Shown here: positions 49,882-57,756 of the stretch, one piece after another
Layout of the letters: every line of letters begins with the position of its first letter
How positions within the stretch are numbered: the first letter of the stretch is position 1
Source: Actinocatenispora sp963815125
GTDB taxonomy: Bacteria; Actinomycetota; Actinomycetes; Mycobacteriales; Micromonosporaceae
Reading direction: 5' to 3'
Length of the DNA stretch: 64,000 nucleotides
NCBI GenBank assembly: GCA_963815125.1
Contig: CAWFFM010000005.1
Span: forward strand, 186,001-250,000
Made by a program: the position numbers and the translations under genes
The notes under the pieces: generated by a model
Told to the model about the DNA's origin: nothing
The model's input: the letters and a program-made list of their open reading frames with translations, nothing else
Database searches by the model: none

Positions 49882-50442
49882 TCAGTTCCGCGGCGCACGC
49901 CCGGCCGCCGGTTCAACCGTCCGATGTGGACGGTTGCGCTGCTGTCGACCGTCCAGCTCCTCCAGCAGATAGGACAGTTCCGAGCGGACGAAGTCGCGGG
50001 TCGCCACCTCGCCCAGGGCGATGCGCAGCGAGGCGATCTCCCGGGCCAGGAAATCGGTGTCGGCCTTCTGCGCCGCGGCCCGCCGCCGGTCCTCGTCCAG
50101 CGCCAGCCGGTCCCGGTCGGCCTGCCGGTTCTGCGCCAGCAGGATCAGTGGCGCGGCGTACGACGCCTGGGTGGAGAAGAACAGGTTCAGCAGGATGAAC
50201 GGGTAGGGGTCCCAGCGTAGCCCGAGCAACCCCACCAGATTGAGGGTCACCCAGATCACCACGATGATCGTCATCACCACGATGAACTGGGCGGTTCCCA
50301 TGAAACGCGCGGTGGCCTCGGCGAACCGGCCGAACGTGTCGGCGTCCCAGCGGGGCAGCTTGATCCGACTCGGTACCCGGGGCTGGTCCAGCCGCCCCCG
50401 GGGAGCCGGCCGGGCCGGCTGCCGCCGTTCGGGCTCAGGCAT
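49882..50442 (-). CDS. DUF1003 membrane protein
   Basis: A 186-residue protein: basic N-terminal tail, two membrane helices (about 50-72 and 77-100, with FIVVMTIIVVIWVTLN and WDPYPFILLNLFFSTQASYAAPLILLAQNRQ), then a coiled-coil-like charged region. The second helix and its QNRQADRDR end are the DUF1003 signature. Start overlaps the end of the MgtE-N gene, so they form an operon, as in the Rv1232c-Rv1234 area of M. tuberculosis. Confidence 0.88.
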   Translation of the reverse strand: MPEPERRQPARPAPRGRLDQPRVPSRIKLPRWDADTFGRFAEATARFMGTAQFIVVMTIIVVIWVTLNLVGLLGLRWDPYPFILLNLFFSTQASYAAPLILLAQNRQADRDRLALDEDRRRAAAQKADTDFLAREIASLRIALGEVATRDFVRSELSYLLEELDGRQQRNRPHRTVEPAAGRAPRN

Positions 50443-51685
50443 GGTCACGGTCCCGCCAGTCGGAGGGCAGCAGGTGGTCCAGTACGTCGTCGACGGTGAC
50501 GACGCCGACCAGCCGGTCCATCTCATCCACCACCGGCATCGCGATCAGGTCGTAGGTGGCCATCCGGCGCGTCACCTCCGCGATCGGGGTGTGCGGCGTC
50601 ACCGGGTCCAGGTCACCGGTGACGGTCCCGCCGACCAGGTCTCCCGGCGGATCGCGGAGCAGCCGCTGAAAATGCACCATGCCGAGGAATTTGCCGGTCG
50701 GGGTGGCGCCCGGTGCCCGGCACACGAACACCTGGGCGGCCAGTACGGGCGACAGCTTGGGCTCCCGTACGGCCGCGAGCGCCTCCGCGATCGTCACGTC
50801 CGGTAGCAGGATGACCGGATCGGAGGTCATGATGCTGCCCGCGGTGCCGGGCTCGTAGTCCATCAGCCGTCGTACCGGTGCCGCCTCGTCCGGCGCCATC
50901 CGTTCCAGCAGCTGCTCCTTCTCCGACTCGGGCAGCTCGGCCAGTACGTCCGCGGCGTCGTCCGGGTCCATCGCCTCCAGCACGTCGGCGGCGCGTTCCA
51001 GGTCGAGGAAGCCGAGTATCTCCACCTGGTCGTCCTCGGGAAGCTCCTCCAGCACGTCGGCCAGCCGCTCGTCGTCCAGCGCGCTGACCACCTCCAGGCG
51101 CCGGCGGCCGGACAGTTCCTGCAGGGTGTTGGCCAGGTCTGCGGCCCGCATCGTCTCCAGCACGGTCAGCAGACTCTCGGTGACCTGCTCGCCGGTCCCC
51201 TCGGTCAGCCCGCTCACCTGCTCCCAGTCGACCTGACGCAACTGGCCCCGCCGGCCCAGCCTGGAGGATGTGGCCCGCACCGCGAAGCGGCGCAGCATCC
51301 ATTCGCCGGTGCGCTGCTGCTCCATCCCGATGTCCACCACGATGCCCGGACGGTCGTCGCCACCGGACTCGCTGACGGTCACCCGCCGGTCCAGCAGTTC
51401 CTCCAGGACGAGCAGCTCGCCGGGCTTCTTCTCGAACCGTTTCAGGTTGAGGGTGCCGGTGGACAGCAGCACGGCCTCGGCGTCCACCGAGGTGACCCGG
51501 CCGATCGGGACGAAGATCCGGCGCCGTACGCCGATCTCCACGACCAGACCGACCACCTGCGGTGGCAGCTGGTTGGGGCGCATCCGGGCCACCGCATCAC
51601 GAACCCGCCCGACCTGGTCACCGTTGGGGTCGTACACCGCGATACCGGCCAGTCGGGCCACGTACACCCGGGTCGCCGTGGTCAC
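50435..51685 (-). CDS. PRC-barrel/MgtE-N/CBS protein lacking the Mg channel domain
   Basis: A 416-residue soluble protein. Two PRC-barrel-like segments (YVARLAGIAVYDPNGDQVGRVRDAV, and LELLDRRV...RPGIVVDIG) precede an MgtE N-terminal superhelical domain (DLANTLQELSGRRRLEVVSALDDERLADVLEELPEDDQVEILGFL) and a CBS pair (MTSDPVILLPDVTIAEAL, MATYDLIAMPVVDEMDRLVGVVTVDDVLDHLL). The five-helix magnesium channel of true MgtE is missing, so it is probably a sensor or regulator. M. tuberculosis Rv1232c is the likely orthologue. Confidence 0.9.
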   Translation of the reverse strand: MTTATRVYVARLAGIAVYDPNGDQVGRVRDAVARMRPNQLPPQVVGLVVEIGVRRRIFVPIGRVTSVDAEAVLLSTGTLNLKRFEKKPGELLVLEELLDRRVTVSESGGDDRPGIVVDIGMEQQRTGEWMLRRFAVRATSSRLGRRGQLRQVDWEQVSGLTEGTGEQVTESLLTVLETMRAADLANTLQELSGRRRLEVVSALDDERLADVLEELPEDDQVEILGFLDLERAADVLEAMDPDDAADVLAELPESEKEQLLERMAPDEAAPVRRLMDYEPGTAGSIMTSDPVILLPDVTIAEALAAVREPKLSPVLAAQVFVCRAPGATPTGKFLGMVHFQRLLRDPPGDLVGGTVTGDLDPVTPHTPIAEVTRRMATYDLIAMPVVDEMDRLVGVVTVDDVLDHLLPSDWRDRDHA

Positions 51686-51812
51686 GACGCCAGGGTAACC
51701 GGCCGGCCGGGGACACCGGACGCTTCCCGGCCGGCCTGGCGCGTCGGCACGGGTGAGGTTCGTCGCGGCCAGCGGTTGCCAGGTGGCTCTGCCGGGTGGT
51801 CGTGAAGCTGGT

Positions 51813-51825
51813 TAGGGTCCGGGCA
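51813..51825 (+). promoter_or_regulatory. Leaderless-type -10 box of the phzF-like gene
   Basis: TAGGGT at 51813-51818, 6 bases before ATG 51825; no ribosome-binding site. Confidence 0.45.
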
Positions 51826-52676
51826 TGACGCAGCTGGCGTACGAGATCGTGGACGTGTTCACCGACCGGCCGTTCGCCGGCAACCCGCTGGCGGTGGTCC
51901 TCGACGCGGAGGAACTGGACACCGGTCGGATGCAGGCGCTCGCCCGGGAGTTCAACCTGTCCGAGACGGCCTTCGTACTACCGGCCGGCGCCGGCGCCGA
52001 CTACCGGGTACGGATCTTCACCACGATGACCGAGGTGCCCTTCGCCGGGCACCCGAGCGTCGGTACCGCCGCGACCCTGGTACGGCTGGGCCGGCTGACC
52101 GCCGGTCGGCTCGTCCAGCGCTGCGGTGCCGGCGACCTGCCGGTGTCGGCGACCGCCGGCTCCGCGCAGTTGTCCGGTGGCACCCCGTCGGTGGGGCCGG
52201 AACTGGACCCGGCACCGATGCTCGCCTGCACCGGCCTGTCCACCGCCGATCTGGCCGGGCCGGCGCCACGGTCGGCCGGCTGCGGGTTGGATTCGGTGCA
52301 CCTGCTCGTACGGCCCGAGGCGCTGGACCGGATCCGGCTCGATGTGGCCGGGTTGCGGGCCGCCGGGTACACCCTGTCGGTCAGTGCCTGGGATGCCGGG
52401 GCGCAGGAGTCGCAGACCCGGGTGTTCGCCGCCGACCTGGGTGTGCCGGAGGATCCGGCGACCGGGTCGGCGGCGCTGGCCCACGGCGTGTACCTGGTCG
52501 CTGCCGGCCAACTGGCCGCCGACGGACTACACAGCTACCGGGTACGCCAGGGCGTGGCCATGGGTCGTCCGTCCATATTGGACTGCACGGTGTCGGCAGT
52601 GGACGGTCGGGCGGTGGCGGCCACCGTCACCGGCGGTGTCGTACCGGTGGCTGCCGGCCGGATCGCCGTGCCCTGA
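51825..52676 (+). CDS. PhzF-family isomerase
   Basis: A 283-residue PhzF-like protein with two similar alpha/beta halves. The family start YEIVDVFTDRPFAGNPLAVVLDAEELD carries the glutamate area, SETAFVLP and IFTTMTEVPFAGHPSVGTAATLV follow, and the second half has FAADLGVPEDPATGSAALAHGVYL with the conserved GDPATGSA-type motif. Members act as isomerases or epimerases; no phenazine genes are nearby, so the substrate is unknown. Confidence 0.9.
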   Translation: MTQLAYEIVDVFTDRPFAGNPLAVVLDAEELDTGRMQALAREFNLSETAFVLPAGAGADYRVRIFTTMTEVPFAGHPSVGTAATLVRLGRLTAGRLVQRCGAGDLPVSATAGSAQLSGGTPSVGPELDPAPMLACTGLSTADLAGPAPRSAGCGLDSVHLLVRPEALDRIRLDVAGLRAAGYTLSVSAWDAGAQESQTRVFAADLGVPEDPATGSAALAHGVYLVAAGQLAADGLHSYRVRQGVAMGRPSILDCTVSAVDGRAVAATVTGGVVPVAAGRIAVP

Positions 52677-52697
52677 GCGCGGCGGCGTGGAACAGGC

Positions 52698-53231
52698 TCA
52701 GCGTTTCCGGCGCCGGCGGGTCCGGTGCAGGTGGAACGGTGTGTCGGTACGGCGCGCCGCCGGAGAACCGGGTGCTACCGCGGCCCGGGAATCGTCCGGC
52801 AGCGCCGGCGCCGGCTCGCCGTCCGGAGCCAACCGGCTGAGCGTGCAGTCCCGCGCCCACCGCTGCCCGGTGTCGTCGTCTGCGGGCAGGTTGAGGCGTT
52901 TACCGCTCAGCAGCGGCACGACCCGGTCCCATTCCTCGCTGCCCGGCTCGACCCGGGTCACGGTCGCCGGCCAGGTGACGATCAACGCGCCGTTGTCGCC
53001 CCGCCCGCTCACCTGACAGTGCCGCGCACCGGACAGACCCGGTACGGGCTGCTCGCCCGGCCCGGAGACCACGTAGAGCGCATCGGCAAGCCAACTGCAC
53101 CACACCGGTGCGCTGCGACCGGTGGGCTGGCCGGGCAACCCGCTCAGCCAGGCCACGGCCGCCTTCTTCATCGCCTCGACGATCAAGGGAGCCGGCGGTG
53201 TGCCCTCCGACGGGTCGAATGCGCTGGTCAC
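52698..53231 (-). CDS. Hypothetical protein, possible flavin-reductase-fold
   Basis: A 177-residue protein starting at GTG 53231, which overlaps the stop of the AMMECR1 gene upstream (GTGA). Residues ~25-110 (APVWCSWLADALYVVSGPGEQPVPGL, CQVSGRGDNGALIVTWPATVTRVEPGSEEWDRVVPLLSGKRLN) look like a split-barrel FMN-binding-type domain; the C-terminal ~60 residues are basic and disordered, ending in HRTRRRRKR. Family name uncertain. Confidence 0.7.
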   Translation of the reverse strand: MTSAFDPSEGTPPAPLIVEAMKKAAVAWLSGLPGQPTGRSAPVWCSWLADALYVVSGPGEQPVPGLSGARHCQVSGRGDNGALIVTWPATVTRVEPGSEEWDRVVPLLSGKRLNLPADDDTGQRWARDCTLSRLAPDGEPAPALPDDSRAAVAPGSPAARRTDTPFHLHRTRRRRKR

Positions 53232-53872
53232 GGTGCGATCATCGCATCGTCGTCCGGGCCGGCCGGTCTTCCGGTCAGCGGAACCCGCGGCCCGGCGTCG
53301 GTGAACTCGACCGCGCGGTACCGGCCGACCCACAGGTCACGCGGCCAGCTGCCGGCCGCCCAACCACCCTTGACCAGCAGCTGGTCCAGGAACCGCACCG
53401 GGTCCGGCAGTTTCTCCCAGACCGCCGGCAGGAAGGTGGCCCGCCGGTCCCCGTCGGTGATCAGCAGGCCGTCGACGCCCGGACGCAGGACGTCGAGCAG
53501 CGCGGCCCGGTCCTCGACGGCCAGTGGTTGCGGGGTGGTGAGCACCGAGACCGAGACGTCCAGTTCCGGCCAGTCCGTGACGTCCACCGGCGCCAGCCGC
53601 GGGTCGCGCATGGCCCGTACCGTGTTGGCGGACACATCCTGATAGAGCGGCCGTACCGGGCGAAGCGTGCCGATACAGCCACGGAGCTGGCCGGCGCGGG
53701 TCAGGGTCACGAAGGACGCGCCCGGTGCCAGCAGGGCCGGCCGGGTGGGCGGTGGCGCCGCCGGATCCAGGCCGAGCAACCGCTGGCGCACCGTACGGGC
53801 GGCCAGCCAGGTCAGCTGCCCGCCCTCGTCGGCATCCACCGGGTCGGTGTCGTACTTGTCAGCCACAGTCAC
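53228..53872 (-). CDS. AMMECR1-domain protein
   Basis: A 214-residue protein of the AMMECR1 family, recognised by the invariant LRGCIGTL motif (here QLRGCIGTLRPVRPLYQDV), ELDVSVSVLTTPQPL and GLLITDGDRRATFLPAVWEKLPDPVRFLDQLLVKGG. The biochemical role of the family is not settled. Translationally coupled to the downstream hypothetical gene. Confidence 0.92.
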   Translation of the reverse strand: MTVADKYDTDPVDADEGGQLTWLAARTVRQRLLGLDPAAPPPTRPALLAPGASFVTLTRAGQLRGCIGTLRPVRPLYQDVSANTVRAMRDPRLAPVDVTDWPELDVSVSVLTTPQPLAVEDRAALLDVLRPGVDGLLITDGDRRATFLPAVWEKLPDPVRFLDQLLVKGGWAAGSWPRDLWVGRYRAVEFTDAGPRVPLTGRPAGPDDDAMIAP

Positions 53873-53900
53873 ACCACGCTACCCGGACCGGTCCGGCCGC

Positions 53901-54721
53901 TCAGGACTTGCAGACCATTGCGGCGTCCGCCCAGTCGGCGTTGTCGTTCGCCGGGCCGTCGCCGCCGTCGCCCACCACCAGGTCCAGTACCTGTACCCCG
54001 GTCACGTCCAACTGGACCGGCTTCGCCGGTGTCTGCCAGGTCACCACACCACTGTCGTACAACGGTTTGCCGTCGCCGACGATCTGGAAGGAGACGGTGC
54101 CGGCGGACAACGCCACCGCGGCGGCGTCGACGCCGATGGTCGCGGTGAAGTTGGTGCAGCCGCCGGTCGGGTACAGCCGGACCTGGCTCGGCGAGTTCGT
54201 GCCCAGGCCGTGCTGGTACGGCGTACCGGACAGGGTCAGCGCGCCGCCGTCGTCCGGTGCCTGCCCGCCGACCGCCCGGTTGCGCTCCACCGGCCCCCAG
54301 CCGTTCGCCACCGAGGTGTACGGCATGTCGGTGACGAACCGGCGGACCGCGGTCGGCGCCGGTGCCGCGGACCTGCCGCTGCCGGCCCGGTGGGAGGCAG
54401 CCGGTTGCTGAGTGCGCTGGGACGTCGACACGGCGCGCAACGCATACCCACCGGACGCTCCGAGTACCGCGACCACCACCAGCAACGCCACCCGCAACGG
54501 CCAGCCGGCACCCACCGGAGAGGGCCGGTGCCCGTTCGGCTCGGGCGGCCCCGACGCTGGTGGCGGCGTCACCGGAGCATGGCCGCGTGACCCGTGCCCC
54601 GGGCCGTTCAGGTTCAGCGCACTCGTGGGCTGCGCCGAGAGGGGCGCATTGCTCGGCTGTGCCGAGAGTGGCCCGGTGCTCGGTTGTGCCGAGAGGGCCC
54701 GCTGGTCGGTTGCGCCGAGAG
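53901..54721 (-). pseudogene. C-terminal part of a frameshifted Ser/Thr kinase: linker, membrane helix and NPCBM domain
   Basis: In a reading frame one base off the upstream kinase. It begins inside the 27-bp repeat region (LSAQPSTGP, LSAQPSNAP, LSAQPTSAL), continues with a Pro/Gly linker, a membrane helix (WPLRVALLVVVAVLGASGGYAL) and a C-terminal NPCBM-type carbohydrate-binding beta domain (TPYQHGLGTNSPSQVRLYPTGGCTNFTATIGVD ... DLVVGDGGDG). There is no start codon of its own that would make sense; a long ATG-started version would overlap the kinase. It is best read as the extracellular sensor half of one original receptor kinase gene (53901-55552). Confidence 0.82.
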
Positions 54722-55552
54722 CGGCGCAATCCGGGTCCGGGTACGCACGGCCGGTTGCTGGCCGCGCAGCGCCCCGGCGAGGTCCCCCGCGGACGGCCGA
54801 TCCGCCGGGTCCACCGACAGGCAGCGGGCGATGATCTGCCACAGTTCGTCGGCCAGCCGCTCCGGTCGCTCCGGTCGCTCGGTGAGCTGCCGATGGATCA
54901 CCGCCAGCGCGTGGTCGCCGGGAAACGGGGGCCGACCGGTGATCAACTCGTACAGCAGCACGCCGCAGGCGTAGATGTCGACGGCGGGAGTTGCCAGCTG
55001 GCCGCGGGCGATCTCCGGGGCCAGGTAGCCCGGTGTACCCACCACGGTCTGCGGGCCGGTGACCGACGAACCGCCGGCCGTGAGCCGGGCGATCCCGAAG
55101 TCGGTGAGCAGTGGTACCGGGCCCTCCTGGGTGAACCGGAGCAGGACGTTCTCCGGTTTCAGATCCCGGTGGATGACCCCGGCGGCATGGGTGTGCGCCA
55201 GCGCGTCGGCGACCCCGGCGACCAGGTCCGCCGCCAACGGCGCGGGCAGCGGCCCCTGCCGATGCAGATAGTTACGCAGGTCAGGACCGTCGATCAGGTC
55301 CATCACCAGGGCCAGCAGGTCGCTTTCGGCCACCAGGTCGTGCACGCTGACCAGATTGGGGTGACGCAGCCGCAGCAGCAGCGAACGCTCACGCAGGAAC
55401 CGGTCCACGATCTCGGGGTTGGTGGCCAGATCGGGCCTCAGCAGTTTGATGGCGACGGGTCCGGCCGGGCCGGTGCCCCGGAAGACCGTCCCGAAGGAGC
55501 CCTGCCCGATCATGTCGGCCGCGTGGTACCGACTGCCGACGCGAACTCCCAT
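54614..55552 (-). CDS. Serine/threonine protein kinase, catalytic half (frame broken at its 3' end)
   Basis: A Hanks-type kinase starting at ATG 55552. Gly-rich loop IGQGSFGTVFRG, ATP Lys in VAIKLLRPD, catalytic HRDLKPENVLL, DFGIARL, and GTPGYLAPEIARG are all intact. The kinase domain ends near residue 265; after RTRIAPLSAQPTSGP the frame changes and ends in a basic tail (RHNRAPGHSRHSRA, then a stop). The intended protein is very likely a membrane receptor kinase with the NPCBM domain described in the downstream part. The truncated form would be a soluble kinase. Confidence 0.88.
   Translation of the reverse strand: MGVRVGSRYHAADMIGQGSFGTVFRGTGPAGPVAIKLLRPDLATNPEIVDRFLRERSLLLRLRHPNLVSVHDLVAESDLLALVMDLIDGPDLRNYLHRQGPLPAPLAADLVAGVADALAHTHAAGVIHRDLKPENVLLRFTQEGPVPLLTDFGIARLTAGGSSVTGPQTVVGTPGYLAPEIARGQLATPAVDIYACGVLLYELITGRPPFPGDHALAVIHRQLTERPERPERLADELWQIIARCLSVDPADRPSAGDLAGALRGQQPAVRTRTRIAPLSAQPTSGPSRHNRAPGHSRHSRAMRPSRRSPRVR
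54615..54721 (-). repeat. 27-bp tandem repeat (LSAQPxxxP) with one copy missing a base
   Basis: Four units read on the minus strand: 54721-54696 (26 bases), 54695-54669, 54668-54642 and 54641-54615 (27 each), all starting CTCTCGGC. The first unit lacks one base near its GGGCC end, which moves the reading frame out of the kinase frame. Confidence 0.9.
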
Positions 55553-55734
55553 CGTCACGTTCCGTTCCCCCAGGTGCCGACCGACTGGTGCCGGTGCAGA
55601 TCCTGCCACCGCAGCGGCGGCACCGGCGACCCATGTCCGGCTACAAGGAGTCGTCGACCCGATGTCTGTGCCGCTCCGTCACACGCTGACCCGGCCGACC
55701 GTGCCCCGCATGAGCACGGTGCCGCGCACCCGGA

Positions 55735-56070
55735 TCAGTAACCCAGTATGGCGAAGGTGACACCGAGGGCGACGATCAGCCCGAACATCGCGGTACTCGT
55801 CCAGCCGACCGCGATCCCGGCCACCGCGAGGCCGTTGCCGGACTCGCCGCTGTACGCGATCCGTCGGCGGGCCATGTGCCCGAGGATGGCACCGATCAGG
55901 CCGACGACGGGAAGCCCGAAGCCGTGGATCGACACCACCAGGGAGGCAATGGCCAGGCCATTGGTGCGCGGCACCGGCCGGGCCGCCGGTACCGGCGTCA
56001 TCGCTGGCCCGTGCGGGAGCTGATAGCCGTACTGGGGGTAGGCGGATGCCGTACCGATCTCGTCACGCAT
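55735..56070 (-). CDS. DUF4190 two-helix membrane protein
   Basis: A 111-residue protein with a Tyr/Pro-rich head (SAYPQYGYQLPHGP) and two membrane helices (about 38-66 and 80-108). The segment NGLAIASLVVSI...GAILGHMARRRIAYSGESGNGLAVAGIAVGW is the DUF4190 signature. A paralogue lies at 57098-57610. Function unknown. Confidence 0.85.
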   Translation of the reverse strand: MRDEIGTASAYPQYGYQLPHGPAMTPVPAARPVPRTNGLAIASLVVSIHGFGLPVVGLIGAILGHMARRRIAYSGESGNGLAVAGIAVGWTSTAMFGLIVALGVTFAILGY

Positions 56071-56210
56071 CGTCGAATCTCCTCACGGCAGGCTGACCCC
56101 ACCGTAGGTTCATCCCAGGCCTGCATTGTCGTTCCCGCCGGCAAGGTGGCCTGAACAGGGGAGCAGCGCCCCCGTTGCGAAGATCGCCGGGGGCAGGGGA
56201 GGATCTTGGC

Positions 56211-57011
56211 ATGAGCGACCAGACGTTGCCAGATCTGCCACCAGCGGCCGGAGACGATCTGACCGGCCGGGTCGCCCTGGTCACCGGCGCGGGTAGTCCC
56301 AACGGCATCGGGTTCGCCACCGCCCGCCGGCTCGCGGCCCTCGGTGCCGCCGTCGCTGTGGTCTCCACCACCCGGCGTATCCACGACCGGGCGAAGGAGA
56401 TCGGCGGCACCGGTTTCGTGGCCGACCTGACCGACGAATCGGAGGTCGGCGCGCTCGCCGACGCCGTACAGGATCAGCTCGGAGACGTCGACATCCTGGT
56501 GAACAACGCCGGCCTGGCCTCCAAGACCAGCCCGGAGGTGTTCCGGCCGGTCACCCAGCTCAGCCAGGACGAATGGCGGGCCGAACTGGACCGCAACCTG
56601 ACCACGACATTCCTGGTCAGCCGCGCCGTGGTGGGCGCGATGGCCGAACGCGGCTGGGGCCGGGTGGTCAACCTGTCGGCCACCGAAGGCCCGATCAACG
56701 CCCTGCCCACCGAAGCGGCGTACGCAGCTGCGAAGGCCGGGGTGCTCGGCCTGACCCGGGCACTGGCCATGGAACTGGTCGCCGACGGCGTGACCGTCAA
56801 CGCGGTGGCACCGGCCCTGATCCATACCGACGCGTCGACGCTCGGCGAGCTGCGGCAGGGCCTGGACACCCCGATGGGGCGTCCCGGGACACCCGACGAG
56901 GTCGCTGCCATGATTGCGTTCCTGTGCACCCCGTCCGCGTCGTACGTGACCGGGCAGCTGATGGTGGTCGACGGTGGCAACAGCGTGCGGGAGGCCCGGT
57001 ACCGCGGCTGA
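56211..57011 (+). CDS. Short-chain dehydrogenase/reductase
   Basis: A 266-residue SDR of the FabG-like type. Cofactor motif TGAGSPNGIGFA, NNAG, active-site Ser in NLSATEG, YAAAK, and the C-terminal SYVTGQLMVVDGGNS typical of 3-oxoacyl-ACP-reductase-like members. The STTRRIHDRAK stretch after beta-2 suggests NADP use. ATG 56211 has GGGGAGG 9 bases upstream. Substrate unknown. Confidence 0.9.
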   Translation: MSDQTLPDLPPAAGDDLTGRVALVTGAGSPNGIGFATARRLAALGAAVAVVSTTRRIHDRAKEIGGTGFVADLTDESEVGALADAVQDQLGDVDILVNNAGLASKTSPEVFRPVTQLSQDEWRAELDRNLTTTFLVSRAVVGAMAERGWGRVVNLSATEGPINALPTEAAYAAAKAGVLGLTRALAMELVADGVTVNAVAPALIHTDASTLGELRQGLDTPMGRPGTPDEVAAMIAFLCTPSASYVTGQLMVVDGGNSVREARYRG

Positions 57012-57097
57012 GCCGCCGGCACCGGACCTCCCGGTTCGTGTCGTCGCATGCCCTGGGCCGATGCCCGATGGGTCGGCGCCCCGGACGTCGTTGCGGG

Positions 57098-57610
57098 TCA
57101 GGCGCCCAGCGTCGCCGCGAAGGACTGCAGAATGAACGTGTAGCCGTTGTCGTACGAGGACGAGGACGCCGCAGTGCCGAAGATCCCGATGACGGCGACC
57201 CCGTAGATGCAGCAGCTGACCAGGAGCAGTCCGCTGAAGATGTAACCCATCACCAGACCGGCGGTGGCCAGGCCGTCGCCGTCCTCGCCGGACTGCTTGA
57301 TCTGCTTCTTCGCCATGTGGCCGAACACGATCGCCAGCGGGGCGAACACGAAGGCGAAGACCAGGGCCAGGATCGCCATGGTGTTCGTGCCGCGTGACTG
57401 ACCCGCATATGGGCCCGGCTGCGGGTAACCCGCCTGGTAGCCGGCCTGGTTGTACGGATCGTAACCGGGCTGGCCGGAGTACGGCTGCGCGGAGTAGGGC
57501 TGCTGGCCGGCGTAGGGGTCGTATCCGCCGCCGTGCTGCTGGGCATTGGGGTCGTATCCGCCGGGCTGCTGCTGCCCGTATGGATCCCCGGGGCCCTGTG
57601 GCCAGGTCAT
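57098..57610 (-). CDS. DUF4190 membrane protein with Gln/Pro/Gly/Tyr-rich N-terminus
   Basis: A 170-residue protein. Residues 1-72 are low-complexity with repeated GYDP, QQPYS and QPGYDPY words; two membrane helices follow, with MAILALVFAFVFAPLAIVFGHMAKKQIKQSGEDGDGLATAGLVMGY as the DUF4190 core, and a short outer tail. Such proline- and tyrosine-rich heads are typical of actinobacterial membrane proteins of unknown role. Confidence 0.87.
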   Translation of the reverse strand: MTWPQGPGDPYGQQQPGGYDPNAQQHGGGYDPYAGQQPYSAQPYSGQPGYDPYNQAGYQAGYPQPGPYAGQSRGTNTMAILALVFAFVFAPLAIVFGHMAKKQIKQSGEDGDGLATAGLVMGYIFSGLLLVSCCIYGVAVIGIFGTAASSSSYDNGYTFILQSFAATLGA

Positions 57611-57756
57611 GGTTCTGCCTTCCTGTTCCGGCCGTGCGACCGAGGGGGCCGACCGCCCGGTAGATGGGAGACCGGTTTGTGGAGCCCCGAGCGTACAACC
57701 CGCGTTCACCTCGGAAACCAGCCCGTTAGCTGGCCGATCGGGTCACAGTAAGGGAA

